A stretch of 64,000 bases of DNA from Roseateles sp. (GTDB taxonomy: Bacteria; Pseudomonadota; Gammaproteobacteria; Burkholderiales; Burkholderiaceae_C), in contig JACDQM010000188.1 in the NCBI GenBank assembly GCA_015657635.1, positions 18,951 through 82,950 of the forward strand, read 5' to 3'. Positions 18,725-27,123 of this stretch are shown here, one piece after another. The position numbers and the translations under genes are program-made. A model generated the notes under the pieces. That model searched no databases. It saw nothing but the letters and a program-made list of their open reading frames with translations, and was not told the origin of the DNA. The first letter of the stretch is position 1. Each line of letters starts with the position of its first letter.

Positions 18725-20553
18725 GCCTGATGACGAACAAGCCCAAGCGACAGATCCTGCGCGCCGCCCTGGCCAGCCTGCTGGCCCTGCAGCTCGGCGC
18801 CGCCGCCATGCCGGCTCAGGCCGAAGACGCCAAGGTGCTGCGTTATGCCTTCATCGCCGGCGAGACCGGTTTCGACCCGGCGCAGATCAGCGATCTGTAT
18901 TCGCGCATCATCACCGGCCATATCTTCGAGGGCCTGTACAAGTACGACTACCTGGCGCGGCCCTTCAAGGTCAAGCCCAATGTGGCCGCCGCGATGCCCG
19001 AGGTCAGCGATGACTTCAAGACCTGGACCGTGCGCATCAAGCCCGGCATCTACTTCGCCGACGACCCGGCCTTCGGCGGCAAGAAGCGCGAGCTGGTGGC
19101 CGAGGACTTCGTCTACTCGCTCAAGCGCTTCTTCGACCCCGCCACCAAGAGCCCGGCCTACACCGGCTTCGCCGGCCTGGGCATCATCGGCCTGGACGAG
19201 CTGCGCCAGGCGGCGCTGAAGGACAAGAAGCCTTTCGACTACAACGCCCCGGTCGAGGGCCTGCGCGCGCTGGACCGCTACACCATCCAGTACCGGCTGA
19301 AGGCGCCGCGCCCGCGCCTGCTCTACAACATCACCGGCGGCGACCAGTACGGCGCCGTGGCCCGCGAGGTGATCGAGGCCTACAAGGACAAGACCATGGA
19401 GCATCCGGTGGGCACCGGACCCTTCATGCTGAAGAGCTGGCGCCGCAGCTCGCAGATCGTGCTGGTGCGCAACCCCAACTATCGCGAGGTGGTCTACGAC
19501 GGCGAGCCGAATGCCGACGATGCCCGCGGCCAGGCCTTTGCCGCGCAGTTCAAGGGCCGCCGCCTGCCGATGATCGACCGCGTCGAGGTGTCCATCATCG
19601 AGGAGTCGCAGCCACGCTGGCTGGCCTATCTGAACCGCGAGCTCGACCTGGTGACGGTGCCGCTGGAGTTCAGCAATATCGCCGCGCCCAAGGGCCAGCT
19701 GGCACCGAACCTGGCCAAGCAGGGCATGCAGATGGAGCGCGTCGTCAACACCGACCGCACCATGTACTACTTCAATATGGAAGACCCGGTGGTGGGTGGC
19801 TACACGCCCGAGAAAGTGGCGCTGCGTCGCGCCATCGGCCTGGCCACCAACATCAACCGCGAGATCAACACCGTGCGCCGCGGCCAGGCCGTGATCGCGC
19901 AATCGGTGGTGGCACCGAGCACCTGGGGCTATGACCCCAAGTTCAAGAGCGAGAACAGCGACTTCGATCTGCCGCGCGCCAAGGCCTTGCTGGACATGTA
20001 CGGCTACAAGGACGTGGACGGCGACGGCTGGCGCGAGCTGCCCGACGGCAAGCCCTTCGCGATCGAATACGCCAGCCAGCCCGACGCGCTCTCGCGCAGC
20101 TTCGACGAGCTGTGGAAGAAGAACATGGACGCGATCGGCATCAAGATCACCATCAAGGCAGGCAAGTGGCCCGAGCAGCTGAAGGCCGCGCGCGCCGGCC
20201 AGCTGCCGATCTGGGCGCTGGGCTATTCGGCCAGCGACCCTGATGTGCAGGCCGGCCTGGAAATCCTCTACGGCCCGGCCTCCGGCGGCCAGAACCTGGC
20301 GCGCTTCAAGCTCGATCGCTTCGACGAGGTCTACCGCCGCATGCAGGACATCCCCGATGGCCCCGAGCGCCTGGCCCTGCTGCGCGAGGCGCAGAAGCTG
20401 ACCACCGCCTACATGCCACACAAGTATCAGGTGCACCGCATCGTCACCGACCTGGCGCAGCCCTGGCTGCAGGGCTACAAGCGCCCGCCCTTCGGCAATA
20501 TGTTCTGGCAGTACGTGGACATCGACAACGCCAAGCGGCCCGTCAAGCCGTGA
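18721..20553 (+). CDS. YejA/OppA-type peptide-binding protein, paralogue 3
   Basis: Third tandem SBP_bac_5 receptor, 610 residues, translationally coupled to paralogue 2 by a 4-bp ATGA overlap; this overlap fixes the start. A longer n-region (SLMTNKPKRQILRAALASLL) precedes the signal cleavage near AMPAQA-ED. The shared motifs are GKKRELVAEDFVYSLKRFF, MEDPVVGGYTPEKVALRRAI and DVDGDGWRELPDGKP. Of the four it looks closest to paralogue 2, consistent with recent tandem duplication. The function is capture of peptide-like solutes in the periplasm. Confidence 0.9.
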   Translation: MSLMTNKPKRQILRAALASLLALQLGAAAMPAQAEDAKVLRYAFIAGETGFDPAQISDLYSRIITGHIFEGLYKYDYLARPFKVKPNVAAAMPEVSDDFKTWTVRIKPGIYFADDPAFGGKKRELVAEDFVYSLKRFFDPATKSPAYTGFAGLGIIGLDELRQAALKDKKPFDYNAPVEGLRALDRYTIQYRLKAPRPRLLYNITGGDQYGAVAREVIEAYKDKTMEHPVGTGPFMLKSWRRSSQIVLVRNPNYREVVYDGEPNADDARGQAFAAQFKGRRLPMIDRVEVSIIEESQPRWLAYLNRELDLVTVPLEFSNIAAPKGQLAPNLAKQGMQMERVVNTDRTMYYFNMEDPVVGGYTPEKVALRRAIGLATNINREINTVRRGQAVIAQSVVAPSTWGYDPKFKSENSDFDLPRAKALLDMYGYKDVDGDGWRELPDGKPFAIEYASQPDALSRSFDELWKKNMDAIGIKITIKAGKWPEQLKAARAGQLPIWALGYSASDPDVQAGLEILYGPASGGQNLARFKLDRFDEVYRRMQDIPDGPERLALLREAQKLTTAYMPHKYQVHRIVTDLAQPWLQGYKRPPFGNMFWQYVDIDNAKRPVKP

Positions 20554-22343
20554 CCATGCGCAGGCGCGGCTGGCTGCAGGGCTCGCTGGCGCTGGCCGCC
20601 AGCCCCTGGGCGGCAGCCCAGGCTGACGGCAGCCGCAGCAAGAAGATCCTGCGCACCGCCTTCAACTCGGGCGAAGTGGGCTTCGATCCGCCGCAGGTGT
20701 CTGACCAGACCTCGGTCATCATCAACGCGCACATCTTCGAGCCACCGCTGACCTACGACTGCCTGGCTCGCCCGGCCCTGCTGCGCCCGCTGACCGCCGC
20801 TGCGCTGCCCGAGATCAGTGACGAGGCCCGCCGCTTCGTCTTCACGCTGCAGCCCGGCATCTTCTTCAGCGATGACCCGGCCTTCAAGGGCCGGCCTCGC
20901 GAGCTGGTGGCGCAGGACTATGTCTACAGCATCAAGCGCTTCTTCGACCCGCGCCTGAAGACCGAGCACCTCTACCAGTTCGAGAACGCCCAGATCCTCG
21001 GCATGAGCGCGCTGCGCCAGCGCGCGCTGAAGGCCAAGACCGGGCTGGACTACGACAGCCCCGTCGAAGGCCTGCGCGCGCTGGACCGCTACCGCTTCGA
21101 GCTGCGGCTGGCGCAGAGCGACCCACGCTTCATCCATGTGTTCGCCAATGCCGGGCTGACGGGCGCCGTCGCGCGCGAGGTGGTCGAAGCCTATGGCGCC
21201 GATCTGATGGCCCATCCGGTGGGCACCGGGCCGTTTCGGCTCAAGTCCTGGCGGCGCGGCTCGCTGACGGTGCTGGAGAAGAACCCGGGCTTTCGCGAGC
21301 AGCGCTTCGACAGCGTGGCGCCCGCCGGTGATGCGCAGGCCCAGGCCATGGCGCAGCGCCTGGCCGGCCAACGCCTGCCGCTGGTGGACGAGGTGCATGT
21401 CAGCATCATCGAAGAAGAACAGCCGCGCTGGCTGGCCTTTGCCGGCGGTGAACTGGATGTGCTGGAGATGCCGCCCGGCGTGGCGCCGATGGCCGTGCCC
21501 GGCGGCCGGCTGGCGCCGAATCTGGCCGCGCGCGGCGTGCAGGCGCGCCAGACCGTCGGTGCCGACGTCAAGCTGAGCTACTTCAACTTCGACGATCCGC
21601 AGATCGGCGGCTTCACGCCCGAGAAGGTGGCGCTGCGCCGCGCCATCGCACTGGCCTATGACAACGCAGCCGAGATCCGCCTGGTCTTCAAGGGCCAGGC
21701 CGTGCCGGCGCAGTCGCTGCTGCCGCCTGCGGTGTATGGCCACGACCCGCAGCTCAAGAGCGAGATGAGCGCCGCCGACCTGCCGCGCGCCCGCGCGCTG
21801 CTGGCCACCTACGGCTACAAGGACGCAGATGGCGATGGTTATCTGGAGAACCCCGACGGCTCACGCCTGACGCTGCGCATGGCAGGCACCAGCAACAGCC
21901 GTCAGCGCGCCATCAACGAGCTGTGGAAGAAGCGCATGGACGCCCTGGGCCTGCGCATGGAGTTCGAGACCGGGCAGTTCGGCGAGCTGATCAAGAAGGC
22001 GCTGGCCGGCCAGCTGATGATGTGGGGCTACAGCTGGAACAGCTCATCGCCCGACGGCGATTTCTTCCTGGGCATGGGCTATGGCCCCAACAGCGGCCAG
22101 TCGAACGATGCGCGCATGCAGCTGCCGGCCTATGACGCGCTGTACCGGCGCCAGCGCGCCCTGCCCGACGGCCCCGAGCGCCAGGCTGCGATGCGCGACG
22201 CCAACCGCATGATGCTGGCCTATGTGCCCTATCTGGCGCACTGGCATGCGATCCGTGTGGACCTGAGCCAGAAGCGCGTGCACGGCTTCTGGCGCCACCC
22301 CTTTGCGCGCGACTGGTGGCGCTTCGTCGACATGGGCGACTGA
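20550..22343 (+). CDS. YejA/OppA-type peptide-binding protein, paralogue 4 (divergent)
   Basis: Last of the four tandem receptors, 597 residues from a GTG at 20550 that overlaps the previous stop as GTGA; an ATG at 20556 is the alternative. The N-terminus MRRRGWLQGSLALAASPWAAAQA is short and has a twin-Arg run, so export may be by Sec or Tat. It is the most divergent copy: the common DPVVGGYTP motif is DPQIGGFTP, and the DGDGW turn is DGDGY. It still keeps KILRTAFNSGEVGFDPPQVSD and EKVALRRAIALAYD. No terminator is evident after it. Confidence 0.9.
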   Translation: MTMRRRGWLQGSLALAASPWAAAQADGSRSKKILRTAFNSGEVGFDPPQVSDQTSVIINAHIFEPPLTYDCLARPALLRPLTAAALPEISDEARRFVFTLQPGIFFSDDPAFKGRPRELVAQDYVYSIKRFFDPRLKTEHLYQFENAQILGMSALRQRALKAKTGLDYDSPVEGLRALDRYRFELRLAQSDPRFIHVFANAGLTGAVAREVVEAYGADLMAHPVGTGPFRLKSWRRGSLTVLEKNPGFREQRFDSVAPAGDAQAQAMAQRLAGQRLPLVDEVHVSIIEEEQPRWLAFAGGELDVLEMPPGVAPMAVPGGRLAPNLAARGVQARQTVGADVKLSYFNFDDPQIGGFTPEKVALRRAIALAYDNAAEIRLVFKGQAVPAQSLLPPAVYGHDPQLKSEMSAADLPRARALLATYGYKDADGDGYLENPDGSRLTLRMAGTSNSRQRAINELWKKRMDALGLRMEFETGQFGELIKKALAGQLMMWGYSWNSSSPDGDFFLGMGYGPNSGQSNDARMQLPAYDALYRRQRALPDGPERQAAMRDANRMMLAYVPYLAHWHAIRVDLSQKRVHGFWRHPFARDWWRFVDMGD

Positions 22344-22453
22344 GCTCCGGGCTGCATCCGGCCTGCGTGTCCGGAAGCGGCGAGACAGCGTCCCCCGGCC
22401 TTGCTTCAATGCCGGCAGCGGCGAGACAGGCTCGCCGACGAAAGGGATGCTCG

Positions 22454-22924
22454 ATGAAGACCAAGCTTGTGGTGCGCGGCGTTGACTCCGCCTGGGTAGA
22501 CGCGGTGCGCAAGGGCGGCGGCGACGCCAACGGACAAGCAGCACTGCGCAAGCCGGCTGTCGGACTGGCCAACCCCTGCCGGCACTGCCTGCAACTGATC
22601 GCGCCGGGCGAGCCCATGCTGGTGCTGGCCTACCGCCCCTTCAGCACCTTGCAGCCCTATGCTGAGCTGGGCCCGATCTTTTTGCACAGCGAGACCTGCA
22701 GCCGCTACGACAGCGATGCCTTGCCGGCCTGGTTTGCCCACCTGCAACCCGCGCTGATCCGCGGCTACGGCCACGATGATGGCATTCGCTATGAAACCGG
22801 CGCCGTGTTACCCGGCCAAGAGCTGGCCGCCGAATGCGAGAAGATCCTGAGCTCGGCCGAAGTCGCCTATGTGCACATCCGCTCGAAGTTCAACTGTTTT
22901 CAGTGCCGCGTGGACCGCGCCTAG
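22454..22924 (+). CDS. DUF1203-family protein
   Basis: Cytoplasmic protein of 156 residues matching DUF1203. Its features are the early CRHCLQLIAPGEPMLVLAYRPF segment with two Cys, a GPIFLHSETCSRY motif, and near the C-terminus VAYVHIRSKFNCFQCRVDRA, which is strongly typical of the family. The start was set at the ATG at 22454, preceded by AAGGGA at good spacing, and not at the upstream in-frame ATG. The molecular function of the family is not established. The gene stands alone between the binding-protein operon and a convergent membrane protein. Confidence 0.85.
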   Translation: MKTKLVVRGVDSAWVDAVRKGGGDANGQAALRKPAVGLANPCRHCLQLIAPGEPMLVLAYRPFSTLQPYAELGPIFLHSETCSRYDSDALPAWFAHLQPALIRGYGHDDGIRYETGAVLPGQELAAECEKILSSAEVAYVHIRSKFNCFQCRVDRA

Positions 22925-22926
22925 CG

Positions 22927-22946
22927 CTCAGGCGACGCAGCCTGAG
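22927..22946. terminator. Hairpin directly after the DUF1203 gene
   Basis: A 7-bp stem CTCAGGC / GCCTGAG with a 6-nt loop starts 3 bp after the stop codon and lies between two convergent genes. There is no T-tract, so its role as a terminator is tentative. Confidence 0.45.
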
Positions 22947-22976
22947 AAGGCGCCGGGGCGCAAGACGGGTGAGAGC

Positions 22977-23444
22977 TCAAGCCTCGCCCGCTGATCGCGA
23001 TTCGCGTTGCTTGTCGCTGGGCGGCGGGCCGCCGCCACAGGCATCCGCCCCGCTCTGGCAGGCCAGCGGATTGGCAAGGAACAGCCAGCCGACGGCCAAG
23101 GACACGGGAACGGCCAGGAGCCAGTGCTGGCTGCCAGTCAGCCACGCGCCTGACGCCCCCAGCAGCAGCCCGAAAGCCAGCAGGCAGAACAAGGCCCAGA
23201 GGCGCAGACTGCTGCGCTCAACGCCTCCGCGACCGGCGAGGCGCACCAGCTGAAAAGCCGCCCCACCCAGAACCAAGAGCAGCCAGCTGCCCACACTGAG
23301 CAGCGCGAACGAGGACAGCGCACTGCGCTCGCAGATCGCGCCAAGCAAGGGACTGTCACCTTCGCATCCGAAGGCAAGCAGTGCGAAGGCCAGGCCAGGG
23401 CCGAGATGCAGCAAGGCCAGTCCGTAGAGCAGCGCGCGCAGCAT
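22977..23444 (-). CDS. Small integral membrane protein, unknown
   Basis: A 155-residue hydrophobic protein with about four transmembrane helices: LLYGLALLHLGPGLAFALLAF, SFALLSVGSWLLLVLGGAAF, LWALFCLLAFGLLLGAS and WLLAVPVSLAVGWLFLA. A Cys-containing hydrophilic tail (CQSGADACGGGPPPSDKQ) follows. I do not recognise the family. The start at 23444 is the first ATG that gives a normal membrane N-terminus; the longer open frame upstream is Arg/Cys-rich and unlikely to be coding. It lies 79 bp downstream of the next small membrane gene on the same strand and may be co-transcribed with it. Confidence 0.6.
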   Translation of the reverse strand: MLRALLYGLALLHLGPGLAFALLAFGCEGDSPLLGAICERSALSSFALLSVGSWLLLVLGGAAFQLVRLAGRGGVERSSLRLWALFCLLAFGLLLGASGAWLTGSQHWLLAVPVSLAVGWLFLANPLACQSGADACGGGPPPSDKQRESRSAGEA

Positions 23445-23523
23445 GGTGATCGGCGAGGTCTGCGGGCCTAAGCGCTCAGCTGCGCACCTGCGGGCGCTGG
23501 CCCAAGCCCGGCCATGGCGCGTC

Positions 23524-23700
23524 TCATACGCCTTGATCGGCAGCTTTGGGCTGCTCCGGTTTGCTGGCAGCACGCAGCCAGAACCACAGCTCCAGCATGC
23601 CGCCCAGCACAAGGAACGTGCCCGCGCTGGCTTTGAACCCGTCAAAGTAGGCGGCAAGCGCGGCGACGAGGATCAGCAGTGTGAAGAGGTGGTGTTTCAT
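23524..23700 (-). CDS. Small membrane protein (58 residues), unknown
   Basis: Two predicted transmembrane helices (HHLFTLLILVAALAAYFDG and AGTFLVLGGMLELWFWLRA) and a short charged tail. The ATG at 23700 has CGAGAG just upstream, which supports it over the longer frame. It resembles small conserved membrane proteins of Burkholderiales, but no function can be given. It is divergent from the MarC-family gene. Confidence 0.6.
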   Translation of the reverse strand: MKHHLFTLLILVAALAAYFDGFKASAGTFLVLGGMLELWFWLRAASKPEQPKAADQGV

Positions 23701-23829
23701 CTCTCGTTCCCGATTCGGTGCGTACACAGGCCCGGTCCGAGCGTAGCAGGACAGGCCCCCGGAAGGCATCGGCAGCGCGGCGCGCAGGCGCTAGGATGCC
23801 CCCTGTTCGAAGCGTCCAAGGGAGCCCAT

Positions 23830-24501
23830 ATGCCCGCGATCAGCGACTTTCTGCACGCCCTGCTTCTGGTGCCGCTCACCTTGCTGCCGATCATGAATCC
23901 TCTCAGCAGCGCGCCAGTGTTCAGCCTGACGGCCGGCTCTGATCCGATGGTCAATCATCAGCTGGCCAGGCAGGTAGCCATCAACTGCTGGTTCGTCATC
24001 GTCGGCTCCATCCTGGTCGGCACCTATGTGCTGGACCTGTTCGGCATCTCCTTGCCTATCGTGCGCATCGCCGGTGGGCTGCTGGTGGCGGCATCGGGCT
24101 GGCGCATGCTGGGGCGCGGCGACGACGACAAGGTGCAGGCCGCCGTCAAGCGATCTCAGGCCGACAAGCTGTCGCGCAGCGAGTTGGTGCAGCGCAGCTT
24201 CTTTCCGATCACCTTCCCGCTGACCACCGGGCCTGGCACGATTGCCGCGGCCATCGCCATCGGCGCCAGCCTGCCGCGCAAGCCGGCCCTCTTTGCCGCC
24301 AGCGCTGCAATCGCAATGCTGGGCGCCTTGATCACCGTCGTGCTGATCTACCTGCTGTACCGCCACGCCAACCTGCTGCTGGCGAGGCTGGGCGAGGTGG
24401 GTACGCTGGTGCTGACGCGGCTGATGGCTTTCCTGCTGCTGTGCATCGGGATCCAGATCATGTGGACAGGCTGGGCCGAGCTGAACGGCATCACGAGCTA
24501 G
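23830..24501 (+). CDS. MarC family integral membrane protein
   Basis: Six-helix inner-membrane protein of the MarC/YchE family, 223 residues, usual length. The family signature near the N-terminus reads LLPIMNPLSSAPVFSLTAG. Further on, GGLLVAASGWRML and FFPITFPLTTGPGTIAAAIAIGAS are also characteristic. The biochemical function is unsettled; MarC was once linked to multidrug resistance, but that is not supported. The start at 23830 has GGGAG at proper spacing. The TAG stop codon lies at the edge of the palindromic element at 24498-24576, so that element may have supplied the present C-terminus. Confidence 0.92.
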   Translation: MPAISDFLHALLLVPLTLLPIMNPLSSAPVFSLTAGSDPMVNHQLARQVAINCWFVIVGSILVGTYVLDLFGISLPIVRIAGGLLVAASGWRMLGRGDDDKVQAAVKRSQADKLSRSELVQRSFFPITFPLTTGPGTIAAAIAIGASLPRKPALFAASAAIAMLGALITVVLIYLLYRHANLLLARLGEVGTLVLTRLMAFLLLCIGIQIMWTGWAELNGITS

Positions 24502-24576
24502 TGTCCTGCGCCGCAAATGCCTACACAAAGTGAAGACGCGCCTTCATGTGCAGGAACTTGTGGGTCAGGACACTAG
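24498..24576. repeat. 79-bp palindromic mobile-element-like repeat (MITE/REP type)
   Basis: Perfect 11-bp terminal inverted repeats, CTAGTGTCCTG (24498-24508) and CAGGACACTAG (24566-24576), enclose a nested imperfect palindrome (TGAAG-N6-CTTCA, and CACAAAGT against ACTTGTG). The outermost CTAG is itself palindromic and could be a target-site duplication. It encodes no protein and lies between convergent genes. It is most likely a miniature element or the fused ends of a lost insertion sequence. Confidence 0.7.
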
Positions 24577-24646
24577 GAATTCAGCTGCTCAGCCCAGCAC
24601 CACACGGGCGCACGGTTCCAGGGCGACAGCTCGCAAGGCGGGCGCG

Positions 24647-25726
24647 TCATCCCCGTCCGGCGCAGCTGCGCAAGGCTTGGCCGGCCTGTGCCAATGCCGC
24701 GGCAATCGCGCCGATATGGGTCTCGTCTGGCGCCGGCCAATCCTCGCCCGGCGCCTGCAAGCGAGCCAGCGCGGCCGGGCCCAGCAAGGCTTCGCGCCGG
24801 AACTCGAGCTGCAGCGCGCCAACGGCCGGCTGGCCCAGCGCCCGCAGCCGCGCGCCAAAGTGCAGCGTCTCGTACGCGCCCTTGTAGGGGTGATTCAGCA
24901 GCAGTTCGCGGCGCTGCGCCTCGGCGCTCAGTCCGAGGGTCGCGCCCCAGGCCTGCGCAATGCGGCGCAACTCAGAGCCTGCCAGGGTCACCGGCTCGCC
25001 CACGGCGTCGCCCTGGTCATCGCCCCGGTTGCCCAGGTTCGCCCAGTTCGGCAACCTGTCCTCAGGAGCGCGCTCCATGACGATCGCACCATCCGCGCGC
25101 ATCTTGGTGTTCATCGTGTCGTGCAGGCTGATCACGCGCAGCGCTGCATCCGCCGGACGCTGCGCCAGCACGGCTTGCAGCACCGCCTCGCAGGCGGCCC
25201 GGTAGACCGCAACGGTGCGCGCCGCTGCGTCGCTCATGGCCTGGCCGAGCGCCAGCCACTGCGCTTCGCTGTCGGGCTCAAGCAGAACCGCCTCTCCCGC
25301 AAAGGTGACAGGGCGCACGGCATCGACGCCTGCAAAGCTGACAGCTTCACCGGCCCGCTGCCGAGCCATGCGCCGGTAGAACTCGCGCAGGCCGTCCATC
25401 GGCCGCTCCGGAGGCGCGCGGTTGGCGTCCAGCACCAATCGCGACACCGGATTCTCGATGTAGACCGTGTGAGCGTCGGCCTGCGCCCAGGCCCGGCCCA
25501 GGCTGGCCGTGATGCAGTCCGAGAAGTCGCACTGCTTGCGCAGGCTCAGCTCAGCGGCAATGAAGGGCTTCAGCTCCAGCGGGAATGCCGCGCTGGCATG
25601 CGGCCCGAGCACGATGGTGTCGATGCGCGCCGCGACCTCAGCCAGGGTCTGCTGGCCCTGCCAGAACACCAGCTCCTCGACGCTGTAGCGGCGACCGGAT
25701 TCAATCCATAGCAAGGCGTGCTTCAT
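24647..25726 (-). CDS. N-formylglutamate amidohydrolase family protein
   Basis: Probable zinc amidohydrolase (FGase/HutG type), 359 residues. FGase removes formate from N-formyl-glutamate at the end of one histidine-degradation route. Recognisable segments are VLGPHASAAFPLELKPF near residues 40-55, DFSDCITASLGRAW, and TVYIENPVSRLVLDANR, which contains the family's conserved NPVSR..DxNR. The later VISLHDTMNT and LLNHPYKGAYE carry probable metal or substrate His residues. No other hut gene is nearby. The gene lies 6 bp after a Dcu-type transporter in one operon, suggesting that the two act on the same imported compound. Confidence 0.85.
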   Translation of the reverse strand: MKHALLWIESGRRYSVEELVFWQGQQTLAEVAARIDTIVLGPHASAAFPLELKPFIAAELSLRKQCDFSDCITASLGRAWAQADAHTVYIENPVSRLVLDANRAPPERPMDGLREFYRRMARQRAGEAVSFAGVDAVRPVTFAGEAVLLEPDSEAQWLALGQAMSDAAARTVAVYRAACEAVLQAVLAQRPADAALRVISLHDTMNTKMRADGAIVMERAPEDRLPNWANLGNRGDDQGDAVGEPVTLAGSELRRIAQAWGATLGLSAEAQRRELLLNHPYKGAYETLHFGARLRALGQPAVGALQLEFRREALLGPAALARLQAPGEDWPAPDETHIGAIAAALAQAGQALRSCAGRG

Positions 25727-25732
25727 GGCGCT

Positions 25733-27058
25733 CTACCGCAGAGCCGCGATGCCCAGACCCGCGCCCACCGCCACCAGCGCATAGATCAGCACCGGTAGCA
25801 AGAAGGAGTGATTGATCACCGCCGCGCCTATGCGTGTGCTGCCGGTAGCGTCCAGTTCCACGGTGGCGATCTGCGAGCCATTGGTGGGCAGCAGGAACAC
25901 GCCCACCACCGCCGGCCACATGGCGGCCAGCGTCTGCGGCTCAAGGCCTAGCGCGATGCCGATGGGGATGATGGAGAAGGTGGCGCTGGACTGGCTGGTG
26001 GTGATGGCCGCCACCGCGAACAGCGCCACCGCGATCATGATCGGCGTCTGCTTGGCCAGCTCGCCCAGGCCGCCCACGATGACCGTCTCATTGGCGGCGA
26101 TGAAGGTGTTGGCCATCCAGGCCACGCCGAACAGCGCGACGACGGCCACCATGCCCGAGTCGAACAGCGGGCTCTTGACGATGTCGCCGGCCTTGATGCG
26201 GCACAACGCGGTGATCATCGCCGCCACGGTGAACATGGTGATCTGGATCAGCTGGGACAGGTCCACCTCGACCAGCTTGCCCTTGCTGCTGACCAGCGGG
26301 CGAAGTTCTTCAAAGATGCCGGCACAGACAATGAAGGCCACACCGGCCATGAAGATCAGGGCCGAGCGCTTGCCCGCTGGCGTCACTGCCTTGGCCTGCG
26401 CGTCGCCGGAGGGCGGCTTCAGTTCGCCGGAAGCCAGCCGCGCGAGGTACTCGGGGTCTTGCTCCAGCTCCTTGCCGCGCCGGTTCATCACAAAGGCACC
26501 GACGATGATCGCCAGGATGGAGGCCGGCACGGTGATGGCGAGGATGTCCGTGATCTTGAAGCCCAGCGGCGCCAGCAGGCCCACCATGGCAGCGGTTGCC
26601 GCCGACACCGGGCTGGAGGTGATCGCCAGCTGCCCGGCGGTCGCGGACAAGGCCAGCGGCCGCTCGGGCCGCACCTTGTTGGCGTAGGACACCTCGTAGA
26701 TCACAGGCATCAGCGAGTAGTAGATATTGCCGGTGCCGGCACCCGCGCAAAAGCCGTAGGTGGTGAGCGGCGCCACATAGGTGATCTGGCGCGGGAAGCG
26801 CCGGATCAGCTTCTGCGCCAGGCTCACCAGGTAGTCGATTCCGCCGGCAAGCTGCATCGCTCCTGCCGCCGTGACCACCGTCATGATGATCAGCATCGCG
26901 CTGACCGGCACGCTGCCGGGCGCAATCTTGAACAAGAGCACAAAGGCCAGCACGCCCACCGCGCCGAACAGGCCGATGGCCATGCCCTTGTAGTGCACGC
27001 CCACCGCGATCAGCCCGATCACCATCAGGCCCTGGACCAGGATCAGAAGCATCTCCAT
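25733..27058 (-). CDS. Dcu-family C4-dicarboxylate transporter
   Basis: Inner-membrane carrier of 441 residues with about 10-12 transmembrane helices, matching the DcuA/DcuB family of fumarate, succinate and aspartate exchangers. Family-typical parts are GAMQLAGGIDYLVSLAQKLIRR near residue 70, LTTYGFCAGAGTGNIYYSLMPVIYEV, and the strongly conserved AITSSPVSAATAAM. DcuA/B normally serve anaerobic fumarate respiration or aspartate uptake; here the partner is an amidohydrolase gene 6 bp downstream. The substrate may therefore be an acylated dicarboxylic amino acid (inference). The start is at the ATG beginning EMLLILVQG. Confidence 0.9.
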   Translation of the reverse strand: MEMLLILVQGLMVIGLIAVGVHYKGMAIGLFGAVGVLAFVLLFKIAPGSVPVSAMLIIMTVVTAAGAMQLAGGIDYLVSLAQKLIRRFPRQITYVAPLTTYGFCAGAGTGNIYYSLMPVIYEVSYANKVRPERPLALSATAGQLAITSSPVSAATAAMVGLLAPLGFKITDILAITVPASILAIIVGAFVMNRRGKELEQDPEYLARLASGELKPPSGDAQAKAVTPAGKRSALIFMAGVAFIVCAGIFEELRPLVSSKGKLVEVDLSQLIQITMFTVAAMITALCRIKAGDIVKSPLFDSGMVAVVALFGVAWMANTFIAANETVIVGGLGELAKQTPIMIAVALFAVAAITTSQSSATFSIIPIGIALGLEPQTLAAMWPAVVGVFLLPTNGSQIATVELDATGSTRIGAAVINHSFLLPVLIYALVAVGAGLGIAALR

Positions 27059-27123
27059 GGTTTTCTCCCCCTGTCAGTTGCTGGAAAGCGGCGGCCCGGA
27101 GCGCCGGCCGCCAGGCTGCGCAT

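Noticed and set aside
16778..20436. Two minus-strand open frames of about 600 residues each opposite the binding-protein genes
   Set aside because: Composition (His, Gln, Val, Ala runs) is that of antisense shadows. The plus-strand frames have signal peptides and family motifs.
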